Source of the DNA: Microcoleus vaginatus PCC 9802
Lineage (GTDB): Bacteria > Cyanobacteriota > Cyanobacteriia > Cyanobacteriales > Microcoleaceae
Assembly (NCBI GenBank): GCA_022701275.1
Contig: CP031740.1
Coordinates: forward strand, 2,801,001 to 2,865,000
Direction of reading: 5' to 3'
DNA length: 64,000 nucleotides
Position numbers and translations under genes: made by a program
Shown: piece after piece, positions 28,106 through 36,653 of the stretch
How positions within the stretch are numbered: the stretch's first letter is position 1
How the letters are laid out: each line of letters opens with the position of its first letter
Notes under the pieces: model-generated
Told to the model about the DNA's origin: nothing
What the model saw: the letters and a program-made list of their open reading frames with translations, nothing else
Databases searched by the model: none

Positions 28106-28303
28106 AAAATTAAGTGGCGATTGAGTTAATTCCTTCGATCGTATCCGAAATCAAAGCCCCTGAACTTGTAGGAGTATCACGCGAAATCAGAATCGCGCCC
28201 AAGTGCAACAAAACTAAACTCGCCCAGAATTATGGGTAGAATTCTGTTAGGGATATACTGAAGGTTGCAAATCATCACTCATTCATTACTGAAGGAGTCA
28301 GTC

Positions 28304-28855
28304 GTGGCTGGTCAAAAAATCTTGGTAATCGATGACAGTAAAGTCATCCGCGTCCGAGTCCGAGAGATGTTGCCTCAGGGTAACTTTGAAGTTCTAGAAG
28401 CAAAAGACGGCGAAGAGGGACTCAAACTGATCCGTCAAGCCCGGCCAAATCTAATTATGTTAGATTTCCTACTGCCCAAAGTCAGCGGTTGGGAAGTGTA
28501 TCAAAAAGTGCAAGCCCATCCTGAGCTTTCTAAGATACCTTTGGTGATCATGTCGGGCCGCGAAGAAGAGGTGATGGAAAAAATTCCGAAACCCTTTGAG
28601 AAGCATTTTTTTGCATTCATCGCCAAGCCGTTTGAGAAGAAGCAGCTAACCGAGGCAATCAAATCGGCGATGGTACTGGCCAAAAAGAAACCAGTGCCGG
28701 AAGCCCCAGCCGCCGCCGCTGCACCCACTTCTGGAGCGGGCGCCGCCGAAATTCAGGCGATGACTGCGAAAATGGCGAAAATGCAAGCGGAAATTGATGC
28801 ACTCAAAAAACAAATGACTCAGGTGATTACGATCATCAAGCAGAAATTGAAATAA
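28304..28855 (+). CDS. response regulator with C-terminal coiled coil
   Basis: CheY-like receiver: acidic pocket D10-D11 (ILVIDDSK), phosphoacceptor D54 (IMLDFLLPK), switch Ser (VIMSG) and Lys (FIAKPF). There is no DNA-binding domain; an Ala/Pro linker leads to a helical segment (AKMAKMQAEIDALKKQM). GTG at 28304 with AAGGAG eight bases upstream is preferred over the ATG at 28265. Probably a protein-protein signalling component; no kinase adjacent. Confidence 0.88.
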   Translation: MAGQKILVIDDSKVIRVRVREMLPQGNFEVLEAKDGEEGLKLIRQARPNLIMLDFLLPKVSGWEVYQKVQAHPELSKIPLVIMSGREEEVMEKIPKPFEKHFFAFIAKPFEKKQLTEAIKSAMVLAKKKPVPEAPAAAAAPTSGAGAAEIQAMTAKMAKMQAEIDALKKQMTQVITIIKQKLK

Positions 28856-29141
28856 TTCTGCTGTTTTTTGAAGGCACTTATGTAGAAGGAAACTTCCACA
28901 CCGTGCAACTTTCAGTTGAGTCTCAAAGGCTGCGATTTTATCTGCATTTTTTTGCCAAATTGTTTGAGCGAGTGCGATCGCCAATAGCCTGCAACTGGTT
29001 TCTCAAAATCCCAGTGAGAAAATCAATTAAAAGTTAAAAATAAAACAAGGGAGGAAATTAATTATTAATTAATATTAGGATTTTTAATTCCCGCTCGTTC
29101 CACACTCAATTATTAACTCCTCAGTCTCATTTTTTTGGTTA

Positions 29142-30233
29142 ATGACTAACGACTATTCCGATTTTTTGCCTCAACTGCGTGCCTCAACAGAGCAATTATT
29201 GAAAAGACTAGACTGCTTCGATCAAGCGCAGGTATTAGCGATCGGAGATTTGACCTTGGACGAGTTTCTTACCGGACAAGTAGAGCGAATTTCCCGCGAA
29301 GCACCTGTGTTGATTTTGCGCTACGAAAATACTCAGCAAGTACCCGGAGGTGGCGCAAATGCTGTCTATAATTTAGCCAAACTGGGAGGCAAAGTAAAAG
29401 TTGCTGGTTTGGTGGGAAAAGACGACCAGGGAAAGGCTTTGTGCGGTATTTTTGAGGCGGCGGGAATTGATACGGGTGGGATTTTAATCGATTCGCAGCG
29501 TCCAACTGTCACCAAAACTCGAATTTCCGGGCACGCGCGGCAGTCGGTGACTCAGCAAATTGTCCGAGTCGATCGCAAATCGGACGAGTTGCCGGATTTA
29601 GATTTGCAGTTGCAACTGGCAGACTACATCCGGCAGCAAATACCGACAGTAGATGCAGTGGTTTGTTCCGACTACGGCGACGGAGTTTGGACGAATTTGG
29701 CGATCGAATCGGCAGTGGTTCCCGGCAAAACAATTGTAGACGCTCAAATCAATTTGCAGCGATATTCTGGAGCAATGTTATTTACTCCGAACTTGCCCGA
29801 AGCCGAGCAAGCCGTCGGATATCCTATCAAAAACCCTCAAACTTTAATGCAAGCAGGACGGGATTTGTTGCACTTAACTCAAGCTCAAAAAATCCTGATT
29901 ACTCGCGGCGAAGAAGGGATGACTTTGTTTGAAAGGGCGAACGGCGAAGAAATCAAAAATTCACCCCCTCCAACATCTATTTGTGAAAAGGGGGAATTTG
30001 CCATTCAAAGTTGGGACATTCCTCCTTTTAACAAGACTGATGTATTCGACGTAACCGGTGCTGGAGATACAGTTGTAGCAGCAATGACTTTAGCTTTGTG
30101 CGTCGGTGCATCTGGTTGGGAAGCGGCAGTTTTGGGCAATTTGGCGGCTAGTATTGTTGTGCGTCAATTCGGTACGGCAACGACGACAGCAGAGGAAATG
30201 AAAGAAGCTTTGAAAACGATGATTGATCACTAA
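29142..30233 (+). CDS. PfkB-type kinase, RfaE/HldE kinase domain-like
   Basis: Carbohydrate kinase of the ribokinase family resembling the heptose-7-phosphate kinase domain of HldE: GDLTLDEFLTGQVERISREA, the VPGGGANAVYNLAKLGG sugar-binding stretch and the anion hole/catalytic Asp in DVFDVTGAGDTVVAA near the C terminus. There is no nucleotidyltransferase domain. Residues about 270-292 (ANGEEIKNSPPPTSICEKGE) look like an insertion before the catalytic motif. The ATG and next codons (MTND) are made of an ACTAAT-type heptamer. Probably ADP-heptose synthesis for surface glycans. Confidence 0.85.
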   Translation: MTNDYSDFLPQLRASTEQLLKRLDCFDQAQVLAIGDLTLDEFLTGQVERISREAPVLILRYENTQQVPGGGANAVYNLAKLGGKVKVAGLVGKDDQGKALCGIFEAAGIDTGGILIDSQRPTVTKTRISGHARQSVTQQIVRVDRKSDELPDLDLQLQLADYIRQQIPTVDAVVCSDYGDGVWTNLAIESAVVPGKTIVDAQINLQRYSGAMLFTPNLPEAEQAVGYPIKNPQTLMQAGRDLLHLTQAQKILITRGEEGMTLFERANGEEIKNSPPPTSICEKGEFAIQSWDIPPFNKTDVFDVTGAGDTVVAAMTLALCVGASGWEAAVLGNLAASIVVRQFGTATTTAEEMKEALKTMIDH

Positions 30234-30261
30234 TCAGTTGTAATGGGTGATTGATTATTAC

Positions 30262-30375
30262 TTGTTCCCAGGCTCTGCGGGGTAACGTATATCCGGAGGC
30301 TCTGCCTCCCATTTTTGCCAGCAAGCGAGGCAGAAAAAGAGTGATCTCGGTTCCCAGGCAGAGCCTGGGAACCAG
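30262..30375. repeat. CCCAGGC/GCCTGGG palindromic repeat cluster
   Basis: Two related motifs: TTCCCAGGCTCTGCGGGGTAA with GGAGGCTCTGCCTCC (30296-30310), and a perfect hairpin GGTTCCCAGGC-AGA-GCCTGGGAACC at 30349-30373. Lies between the convergent kinase and CapA genes and may terminate both. Confidence 0.8.
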
Positions 30376-30398
30376 TTAAAATTCCCAATTCCCAATAA

Positions 30399-32171
30399 CT
30401 ACTTACTCTTTTTCAAAAGTTGTCCCTTGTCATCAATTGTCAAACCGCTATTAGGAAAATCGCTCTTTGTCAAACGGTCAATCAAGCCCACAGTCCTAAA
30501 ATTGTTATCAACAGCCGGCACACCTCGCCCGTCAAGTTGGATGGGGATAATCTTACCAGAAACAAAATCCCCTTGCGGAGTCATTTTCACATCCAAAATT
30601 AGAGATTTACCGAGTGCTCCTGCCGTGGACAAAGTGCGATAACCCAAAAAATTTCCCAGAGAATAAGCAATCAATTTCCCTTTATAAAGTTCCATCGCTC
30701 GGGGAACGTGGGGGCCATGTCCCAAAATCAAATCTGCTCCCGCATCAATCATCGTCCGCGAAAACAAAACCATATTTCCCCGGTTTTCTCCGTAAAAGAA
30801 CTCAGTTTTATTTCTCACATTCAGAGCTCCCGTTCCTTCAGAGCCAGCATGAACTGATATCACTACAATATCAGCTTTTTCCTTAGCTTTTTTGACAACT
30901 TCTGATCCTGCTTTCAGTTCCAGCAAAGAATTGTGAACGTCGCCGTAGTTGCTGAAACCGATAAATGCAAAATTCACACCCTTGACATTTTTATAAACAA
31001 TTTGATCTCTTTTGCCAACAGACTTCATGCCGTTGCTTTCGATGTTTTTAATCGTGTCATTAAATCCCTGCTCGTTAAAATCGTAAGAGTGATTGTTGGC
31101 AATACTCAAAATATCAAAACCAACATCTTTGAAGATTTTGGCATAACTCGGAGGCGTCCGAAAGGCAAACAGCATTCGTCCGCCGCCTGCTTTGGAACTG
31201 TAAGGATAATCGGTCATCGTGCTTTCAAAATTGCCAAACAGAATATCAGCTCCTTTGAGGTACGGTTTTACCGACTCTAATAACATCTCTTTTTTTGCCG
31301 GCAGTTTGTTGTAGGGATAATTTGTGCCGGGGATCATGTCACCAACTGCTTTGATGCTGACAGTGGCGGGCACAATGGCAGGTTTTTTGGCAGCCGGGGA
31401 GGGCGATTTTGGAGCGGGAAGAGGTTTGGCTGCGGCTGCTGGTGCTGGTGTCGAGCTCACTTCTTGTACCGCAGGCTTGGACGTTAGAGGGTTGTTAGTA
31501 GCGGTGTTTGAGGATTTGTAAAATTGAGAAGCCAGAACAAAGCCGGATATCGGTACGAGAATTAGACTCAGAGCACCGATTGACAGCCGAGATTTTTTAG
31601 TTTTAGTGCGGGCTAACTCTGGCTGCGGTGATGGCTTTTGCTGCCTTTGGTTTGGGGGTTTTGGAGTTGGGATTTTAGGGGGTTGGGGCGGAGATTTTTC
31701 TGGTGTTTGAGTGGGCGCAGTTGTGACATTTTGAGGTTTTTCTAGCTTGGGCAAAGTCACAGGAATGGGAGAAGCGGCTACACTAGCGGCTACTGCTGCA
31801 CTCGCAGCTACTGCGGCATTCACGGCAACTAACGCACTCACGGGTTCGGAAGTCAAGCGTTTTTTTAATTCTACCGTCTGAGTCCAAGCGGGTAATTGCT
31901 GGTCGCCCTGCCGCCCGTAAATAGTCACTGAGTAAAGGTTATTTGGTTGCAGCCGCTGCAACCCTTTGACTGCGACTCGGAGACAGGCTTCTTCTGCGGG
32001 TAAATGTTCTCCTTCCAGCAGCAGGTGCAGGGTGTCATTTTCCCGGCTGGCTTTAGCCGTGACGCCGAAGCTTTGGAGTGCTTGGCTGATCAGAAATGCG
32101 ATCGCCCTGGCATCGCCTTCTTTTGCTAAATTTAAAATATCTTGTTGGCTCACAAACGCCTCTACTCTCAC
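30399..32171 (-). CDS. CapA-like metallophosphatase with N-terminal accessory region
   Basis: 590 residues. The last 320 are a CapA/PGA-synthesis domain: IKAVGDMIPGTNYP, LFGNFESTMTDYP, SIANNHSYDFNEQG, VISVHAGSEGT and LGHGPHVPRAMELYKG give the calcineurin-like metal ligands. Before it come an N-terminal domain of about 100 residues (MRVEAFVSQQDILNLAKEGD), an Ala-rich then Pro-rich linker, and one membrane helix near residues 198-220 (IGALSLILVPISGFVLAS). The catalytic domain is probably on the outer face. CapA proteins act in polyglutamate or capsule synthesis in some bacteria; role here unknown. Confidence 0.88.
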   Translation of the reverse strand: MRVEAFVSQQDILNLAKEGDARAIAFLISQALQSFGVTAKASRENDTLHLLLEGEHLPAEEACLRVAVKGLQRLQPNNLYSVTIYGRQGDQQLPAWTQTVELKKRLTSEPVSALVAVNAAVAASAAVAASVAASPIPVTLPKLEKPQNVTTAPTQTPEKSPPQPPKIPTPKPPNQRQQKPSPQPELARTKTKKSRLSIGALSLILVPISGFVLASQFYKSSNTATNNPLTSKPAVQEVSSTPAPAAAAKPLPAPKSPSPAAKKPAIVPATVSIKAVGDMIPGTNYPYNKLPAKKEMLLESVKPYLKGADILFGNFESTMTDYPYSSKAGGGRMLFAFRTPPSYAKIFKDVGFDILSIANNHSYDFNEQGFNDTIKNIESNGMKSVGKRDQIVYKNVKGVNFAFIGFSNYGDVHNSLLELKAGSEVVKKAKEKADIVVISVHAGSEGTGALNVRNKTEFFYGENRGNMVLFSRTMIDAGADLILGHGPHVPRAMELYKGKLIAYSLGNFLGYRTLSTAGALGKSLILDVKMTPQGDFVSGKIIPIQLDGRGVPAVDNNFRTVGLIDRLTKSDFPNSGLTIDDKGQLLKKSK

Positions 32172-32400
32172 ACTAGAAATTTAGCTCGATCTTATATCAA
32201 ATTTGGCGACACAGCATTAAATACCGATTGATTTAACTTAAGTAAGTGGGTACAAATAAACAGAACGTTGGCAGAAGACGCCTGCGTGAAAGGGTCTACT
32301 CGCTCTCACTATAGCTCCTAACTAAATCCGACCCTACTTTTACAAGATAGTATGATTCTTGGCGCTTGCTAGGTGAATACAATATTTCCTAACGGTTATC

Positions 32401-32508
32401 TTAGTCGATCGCCCAAACACTTCTATCCGGGATAATTGCCCCCTTCAAATTAACATCGGTCAAATCAGCGCTCTCTTTCTTAAAGCATTTTTGGTAAATA
32501 AAACTGGT
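32401..32508 (-). pseudogene. C-terminal relic of a pentapeptide-repeat protein
   Basis: Thirty-five codons ending in TAA at 32401 read SADLTDVNLKGAIIPDRSVW before the stop, with the A(D/N)LxxxNLxGA spacing of pentapeptide repeats and a typical non-repeat end. An in-frame stop lies immediately upstream at 32509, so nothing intact remains. Confidence 0.5.
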
Positions 32509-32894
32509 TTATGAGATCCAGAGTGCGTCATTAGAATGTACTGAAAATATGCGGTTTAGCAGCGAAGAATTAACGAAAAAACCAGGTTTCTCGTTGCCAG
32601 TGCCAATCCCCCTGTCCCACTTCCGCCCAAATTCAGACAAAAACGATCGACCCGCAGGCTCGGAAGCTTGTTAAACTCTTGGTCATGCCACGCTATTAGT
32701 GAGAAATCGACGGCGAGCCACAATCGTCTGCTAGCGCCCCCGCAGTGCTGCGCTGCGGGGCCTGCACTGCAAACTGCACGTAGGTGAGATTAGCTGCAAT
32801 CAACTTTCGGGATGCCACTGCTAAAGTCGCGGCCGCCGATGTAGTTGTTCGTTTTAAACTAATTAAACTAATTATTTAAAGGAGTTGCAGGTCA

Positions 32895-32957
32895 ATGACA
32901 CAATTGTGCTTATGAGAGCTGGCTCGGTGCCCTCTCAAACCAGGGTTTTTCGTTAGT
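32895..32957 (+). other. possible leader peptides (6 and 14 codons) in the HEAT gene leader
   Basis: AAAGGAG at 32878-32884 precedes ATG at 32895 with a frame of six codons (MTQLCL) whose stop overlaps a second ATG (TTATGA) opening a 14-codon frame (MRAGSVPSQTRVFR). Downstream, GAGTTAG (32972) and CTAACTC (33006) can pair. Suggestive of a leader or small RNA, but unsupported by any known family. Confidence 0.3.
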
Positions 32958-33032
32958 CTGGTGCTATTAGTGAGTTAGTTAAGCCCATAGCAGCTAGGAT
33001 CGAGCTAACTCAAGGTTAAACTAAAGCTCGTC

Positions 33033-34262
33033 ATGCGGCGTTGCCTCTCAAAACCCGGATTGAGTCTTATGGCGCATTACCGCTCCTCTGTATGTTTGTT
33101 CACCTGCATTGCCTGTCTGGGCGCTGCGTTCAGTCCAAGTGCGGACGGAAAGCACCAGGCTCTCAATGCTTCCTACCGGGCTGTTTCCCCAGAAATTGCT
33201 CAGGCGAACTCTCCCCCGGACGATCGCCAGGATTCCAAGCCTTCAAAACCGTCTCCAGCGCCCGATAAAAACAAATCTCAGCCGTCCAAAACGTCCAAAT
33301 CTAATTCTAAGATCCCGAAATCGGTATCCAATTTGAGCGTCATTTTGTCTCGTCAGCGGGGGTTCTTAATGTTGGGTTTGGCAGCAGTTGTCGTCACGGC
33401 AGCGGCAGTATTTATCATGCTCAAATTAGTTAGCAGTGACGAGTCAAATTATTCTAAGCGAAGACGGGGAAGATTTGATCGCCACAACCAAAGAAACTCT
33501 CAATTTACTAATCCCGATTCTCCTACAAACTCGCACGGAAATACACAGCAAGAGAATTCTTCTGGGCTATCAAAACCGCTGTCAGCCTTGCCCTACGGTT
33601 TTGATTTGCCAAAAGACAACAGTCTCGACAGCAGCGATCAACCTTTTATCCTGGAATCCGGGGAATCAGCATCCGACGATGCAGCATTCGAGGGCGATGG
33701 AATTAATTCCGACACCTCACCCTTGGAAACTCACAGCAATGGGTACAGCAACACAGGTTTCAACATTCCCGAAACAACTAATCAAGGCGATTCCCTAGCG
33801 AGTCGCAAGAAAGATATTGCCCTTCCCGAAACGGATGGTAGACCTAAAGTTGATATTATTGAAGCACTGATTGAAGATTTGCAGCACCTCAATCCGGCAA
33901 AGAGGGGCAAAGCAATTTGGGAACTAGGCCAGCGGGGAGATTCCAGAGCAGTTGAGCCGTTGCTCGATTTGCTAGCAAATTCCGACTCCAAGCAGTACAG
34001 TTTAATTTTGGCAAGTCTCTCGGAAATTGGCATTCGCACGCTCAAACCCATGAATAATGTGTGGTCAATTTCGCTGCAAAATGAAAATCCCGAAGTGCGT
34101 AGAAATGCAATTCGCGACTTGACGCGGGTTTACGAATTGGTGAATCAAATCAGTTACTTGTTGCACCGTGCGACGGACGATCCCGATCCAGAAGTTCAGG
34201 AAACTGCTCGCTGGGCAATCAATCAGTTGAATCGCATCCGTCCGCGTTCTGGGATGGATTAA
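33033..34262 (+). CDS. membrane protein with C-terminal HEAT repeats
   Basis: 409 residues. A short hydrophobic stretch near the start (SVCLFTCIACLGAAF) resembles a signal, then a Pro/Lys/Ser-rich segment, a membrane helix at about 109-130 (GFLMLGLAAVVVTAAAVFIM), a long polar Asn/Ser-rich region, and two to three HEAT/PBS-lyase-like repeats in the last 130 residues (AKRGKAIWELGQRGDSRAVE; DPDPEVQETARWAINQL). The ATG at 33069 (MAHYRSS) is an alternative start. Probably a scaffold; partner unknown. Confidence 0.8.
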   Translation: MRRCLSKPGLSLMAHYRSSVCLFTCIACLGAAFSPSADGKHQALNASYRAVSPEIAQANSPPDDRQDSKPSKPSPAPDKNKSQPSKTSKSNSKIPKSVSNLSVILSRQRGFLMLGLAAVVVTAAAVFIMLKLVSSDESNYSKRRRGRFDRHNQRNSQFTNPDSPTNSHGNTQQENSSGLSKPLSALPYGFDLPKDNSLDSSDQPFILESGESASDDAAFEGDGINSDTSPLETHSNGYSNTGFNIPETTNQGDSLASRKKDIALPETDGRPKVDIIEALIEDLQHLNPAKRGKAIWELGQRGDSRAVEPLLDLLANSDSKQYSLILASLSEIGIRTLKPMNNVWSISLQNENPEVRRNAIRDLTRVYELVNQISYLLHRATDDPDPEVQETARWAINQLNRIRPRSGMD

Positions 34263-34369
34263 TAAATGTAGCAACTTTCAAATTATTTGAAAATAGAGAT
34301 TTGAGATGGGAGAATTTATAATTTAGATTATGTTAAAATTAGTGAAGGGTGACTAATGATTAAGGACTA

Positions 34370-35455
34370 ATGACTAATAACACTTTAAAACTATTGTTCC
34401 TCTCAACTTCGGTCGGTCAACTAGGTTCGGGGTTGGGTGGCGGTGTCGAACTTACAGTCCTTAATATTGCTAAAGAATTGCAGAGTCGCGGTCATAAAAT
34501 AGCAGTTGTAGCGCCGATAGGTTCAGTCTTAGAATCAATTCCAGTAATCGAAATAACGGGTGATTTGCAAGTAACCGCCCAAACACAAGATTACAATGAT
34601 CCTATTGTGATGCCCGCAGATTCGGTGCTGGCGAATATGTGGGAATATGCTCGCCAAGTTCAGGATGAATGGGATGTCATTGTTAATTTTGCCTACGATT
34701 GGCTGCCGTTTTATTTGACACCATTTTTTAGGACTCCGATCGCACATTTGATCAGCATGGGCTCCCTTTCTGCTGCCCTCGATCGCATCGCCGGACAAAC
34801 CGCCCTCCAGTTTCCTGGTACGATCGGAGTTCACACCGCCTCTCAAGCCAAAACATTCGCCTTTGCCGATGAATGTCAGTTGTTGGGAAATGGCATAGAT
34901 TTATCCCTGTACGAATTTTGCAACAAACCGCAGTCTAAATTAGCTTGGCTAGGCCGCATCGCCCCGGAGAAAGGCTTAGAAGATGCAGTAGCAGCAGCGA
35001 AAATTACAGGCATTCCCCTGAAAATTATGGGCAAAATGCAAGATGAGGATTATTGGCAAAAAATTTGTGCAGATTACCCGGATGCTCCGGTAGAATATTT
35101 AGGGTTTCTGACAACAACCCAAATGCAAGAGCAAGTCCGTCAGTGCCAAGCATTGTTGATGACACCACGTTGGGTGGAAGCTTTCGGAAATGTCGCGATC
35201 GAGGCTTTAGCGTGCGGTGTGCCCGTGATTGCTTACGAGCGCGGGGGGCCGGCGGAAATTGTGAGAGACGGACTGACGGGCTTTTTAGTGGCTCCTGATA
35301 GTGTAAATGGCTTGGTAGGTGCGATCGCCCGCTTAGACCAAATTGACCGCAGCGCTTGCCGACGACAAGTAGAGGTAGAATATTCTTTAGCAGCTTTGGG
35401 CGATCGTTGTGAACACTGGTTCAAATCTATCACTGCTAGTAGGGTTCGTCAGTAA
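34370..35455 (+). CDS. glycosyltransferase family 4, resembling UDP-glucose:tetrahydrobiopterin glucosyltransferase
   Basis: 361 residues, GT-B fold. The N-terminal LSTSVGQLGSGLGGGVELTV, the AYDWLPFYLTPFF and HLISMGSLSAALD stretches and the C-terminal WVEAFGNVAIEALACGVPV closely recall the Synechococcus BGluT enzyme that glucosylates tetrahydrobiopterin, a proposed photoprotective cofactor of cyanobacteria. Identification by recall, so treat substrate as tentative; the GT4 assignment is firm. The first codons (MTNN) are formed by a GACTAAT heptamer repeat that also precedes the start. Confidence 0.8.
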   Translation: MTNNTLKLLFLSTSVGQLGSGLGGGVELTVLNIAKELQSRGHKIAVVAPIGSVLESIPVIEITGDLQVTAQTQDYNDPIVMPADSVLANMWEYARQVQDEWDVIVNFAYDWLPFYLTPFFRTPIAHLISMGSLSAALDRIAGQTALQFPGTIGVHTASQAKTFAFADECQLLGNGIDLSLYEFCNKPQSKLAWLGRIAPEKGLEDAVAAAKITGIPLKIMGKMQDEDYWQKICADYPDAPVEYLGFLTTTQMQEQVRQCQALLMTPRWVEAFGNVAIEALACGVPVIAYERGGPAEIVRDGLTGFLVAPDSVNGLVGAIARLDQIDRSACRRQVEVEYSLAALGDRCEHWFKSITASRVRQ

Positions 35456-35590
35456 TAATACTGGCAGATTTTTATAAAGATTCGCTGACTGATGCACCTT
35501 ACAAGTTTATTGAACAGCAATTCAAATCTATTCTAAAATTGAGTTAAATAAACTCTTAATCGATCACAAAAAAACCAAACTGAAAAAACT

Positions 35591-36352
35591 ATGGCAACCG
35601 AACGTTTAGTGCTTTTATCCAGTAGAGAAATCGAAAAAATGCGCCAAGCAGGCCGTTTAGCGGCCGAACTTCTGCTACATCTTGAACCGATGGTAAAACC
35701 CGGTGTTAGCACTCTGGAAATTAACGACGAAGCCGAACGCTGGACTTTGGCACACGGAGCAAAAAGCGCTCCCCTAGGCTATAAAGGATTTCCGAAATCT
35801 CTGTGTGCTAGCGTCAACGAAGTAGTCTGTCACGGCATCCCGAATGCGAAACAAATTCTTAAAGAAGGTGACATTATTAATATTGATGTAACGCCTTTAG
35901 TGGATGGTTATCATGGGGATACTTCCAAAACTTTTTTTGTGGGCCAACCTTCACCTGTAGCGAAAAAGTTAGTTGAAGTAACCGAGGAATGTTTAAGAAG
36001 AGGAATTGCTGAAGTCAAACCAGGTGCTCGTACCGGCGACATCGGTGCAGCGATTCAAGAATATGCTGAAGCACAGGGTTTTTCGGTAGTGCGAAATTTT
36101 GCGGGACACGGGATTCACCGAGTCTTTCACACTGAACCGGAAATTTTGCATTACGGCAAGCGGGGCACAGGAAAAAAGCTCAGACAAGGCATGGTTTTTA
36201 CGATCGAGCCGATGATTAATGAGGGTACTTGGGAAGTGGAAATTCTCGCCGATGGTTGGACATCTATCACCAAGGATGGAAAGCTTTCGGCTCAATTTGA
36301 ACACACTCTGGCTGTGACTGATTCTGGGGTGGAAATTCTGACTTTACCGTAG
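35591..36352 (+). CDS. map: type I methionine aminopeptidase
   Basis: Removes the initiator Met from nascent proteins. All five metal ligands are in place: the two Asp in INIDVTPLVDGYHGDTSKTF, His in FAGHGIHR, Glu in FTIEPMI and Glu in AQFEHTLAV; the substrate His is in VNEVVCHGIPN. 253 residues with no N-terminal zinc finger, as in bacterial type Ia enzymes. ATG at 35591. Confidence 0.95.
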   Translation: MATERLVLLSSREIEKMRQAGRLAAELLLHLEPMVKPGVSTLEINDEAERWTLAHGAKSAPLGYKGFPKSLCASVNEVVCHGIPNAKQILKEGDIINIDVTPLVDGYHGDTSKTFFVGQPSPVAKKLVEVTEECLRRGIAEVKPGARTGDIGAAIQEYAEAQGFSVVRNFAGHGIHRVFHTEPEILHYGKRGTGKKLRQGMVFTIEPMINEGTWEVEILADGWTSITKDGKLSAQFEHTLAVTDSGVEILTLP

Positions 36353-36653
36353 TAATGATTAACAAACAATCTGAATAACTCCCTCCTAAATCAATAATCA
36401 ACCATATCCCGTAGGGGCGGGTTTCACAGGCAATATCTAAGGATTATCGACAATCTAGATAAACCCGCCCCGCCACAACCGATAACCTATATCAACCTGA
36501 AATTTGCATCGAATCCGAAAATGTAGGTTTGTATTTATGGGTGGGGGCGGGTTTGCGAGATTGTCTGTTTCAGTCAGAAATTGTCTGTAAAACCCGCCAC
36601 TACAGAATTACGATCGATTCACCAAACACGATATAACTAATAACTAATAACTA
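36353..36653. other. spacer with two GGGGCGGGTTT/AAACCCGCC inverted repeats
   Basis: 36411-36475: GTAGGGGCGGGTTT ... AAACCCGCCCCGCC. 36541-36603: GTGGGGGCGGGTTT ... AAACCCGCCACTAC, with TTGTCTGT twice in the loop. Both belong to the family at 25468-25535. At 36625-36656 lies a TAACTAA heptamer run that leads into the next gene start. Confidence 0.75.

Larger units (their letters stand above)
32172..33032. other. 861-bp region without a complete gene
   Basis: Contains a pentapeptide-repeat relic (32401-32508, minus), a CCCCGCAG-TGCTGCG-CTGCGGGG hairpin at 32743-32765, and a pair of tiny overlapping frames behind a strong ribosome binding site at 32878-32960 (listed separately). The rest shows nothing recognisable. 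Length suggests a complex regulatory region for the HEAT gene, or decayed sequence. Confidence 0.6.
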
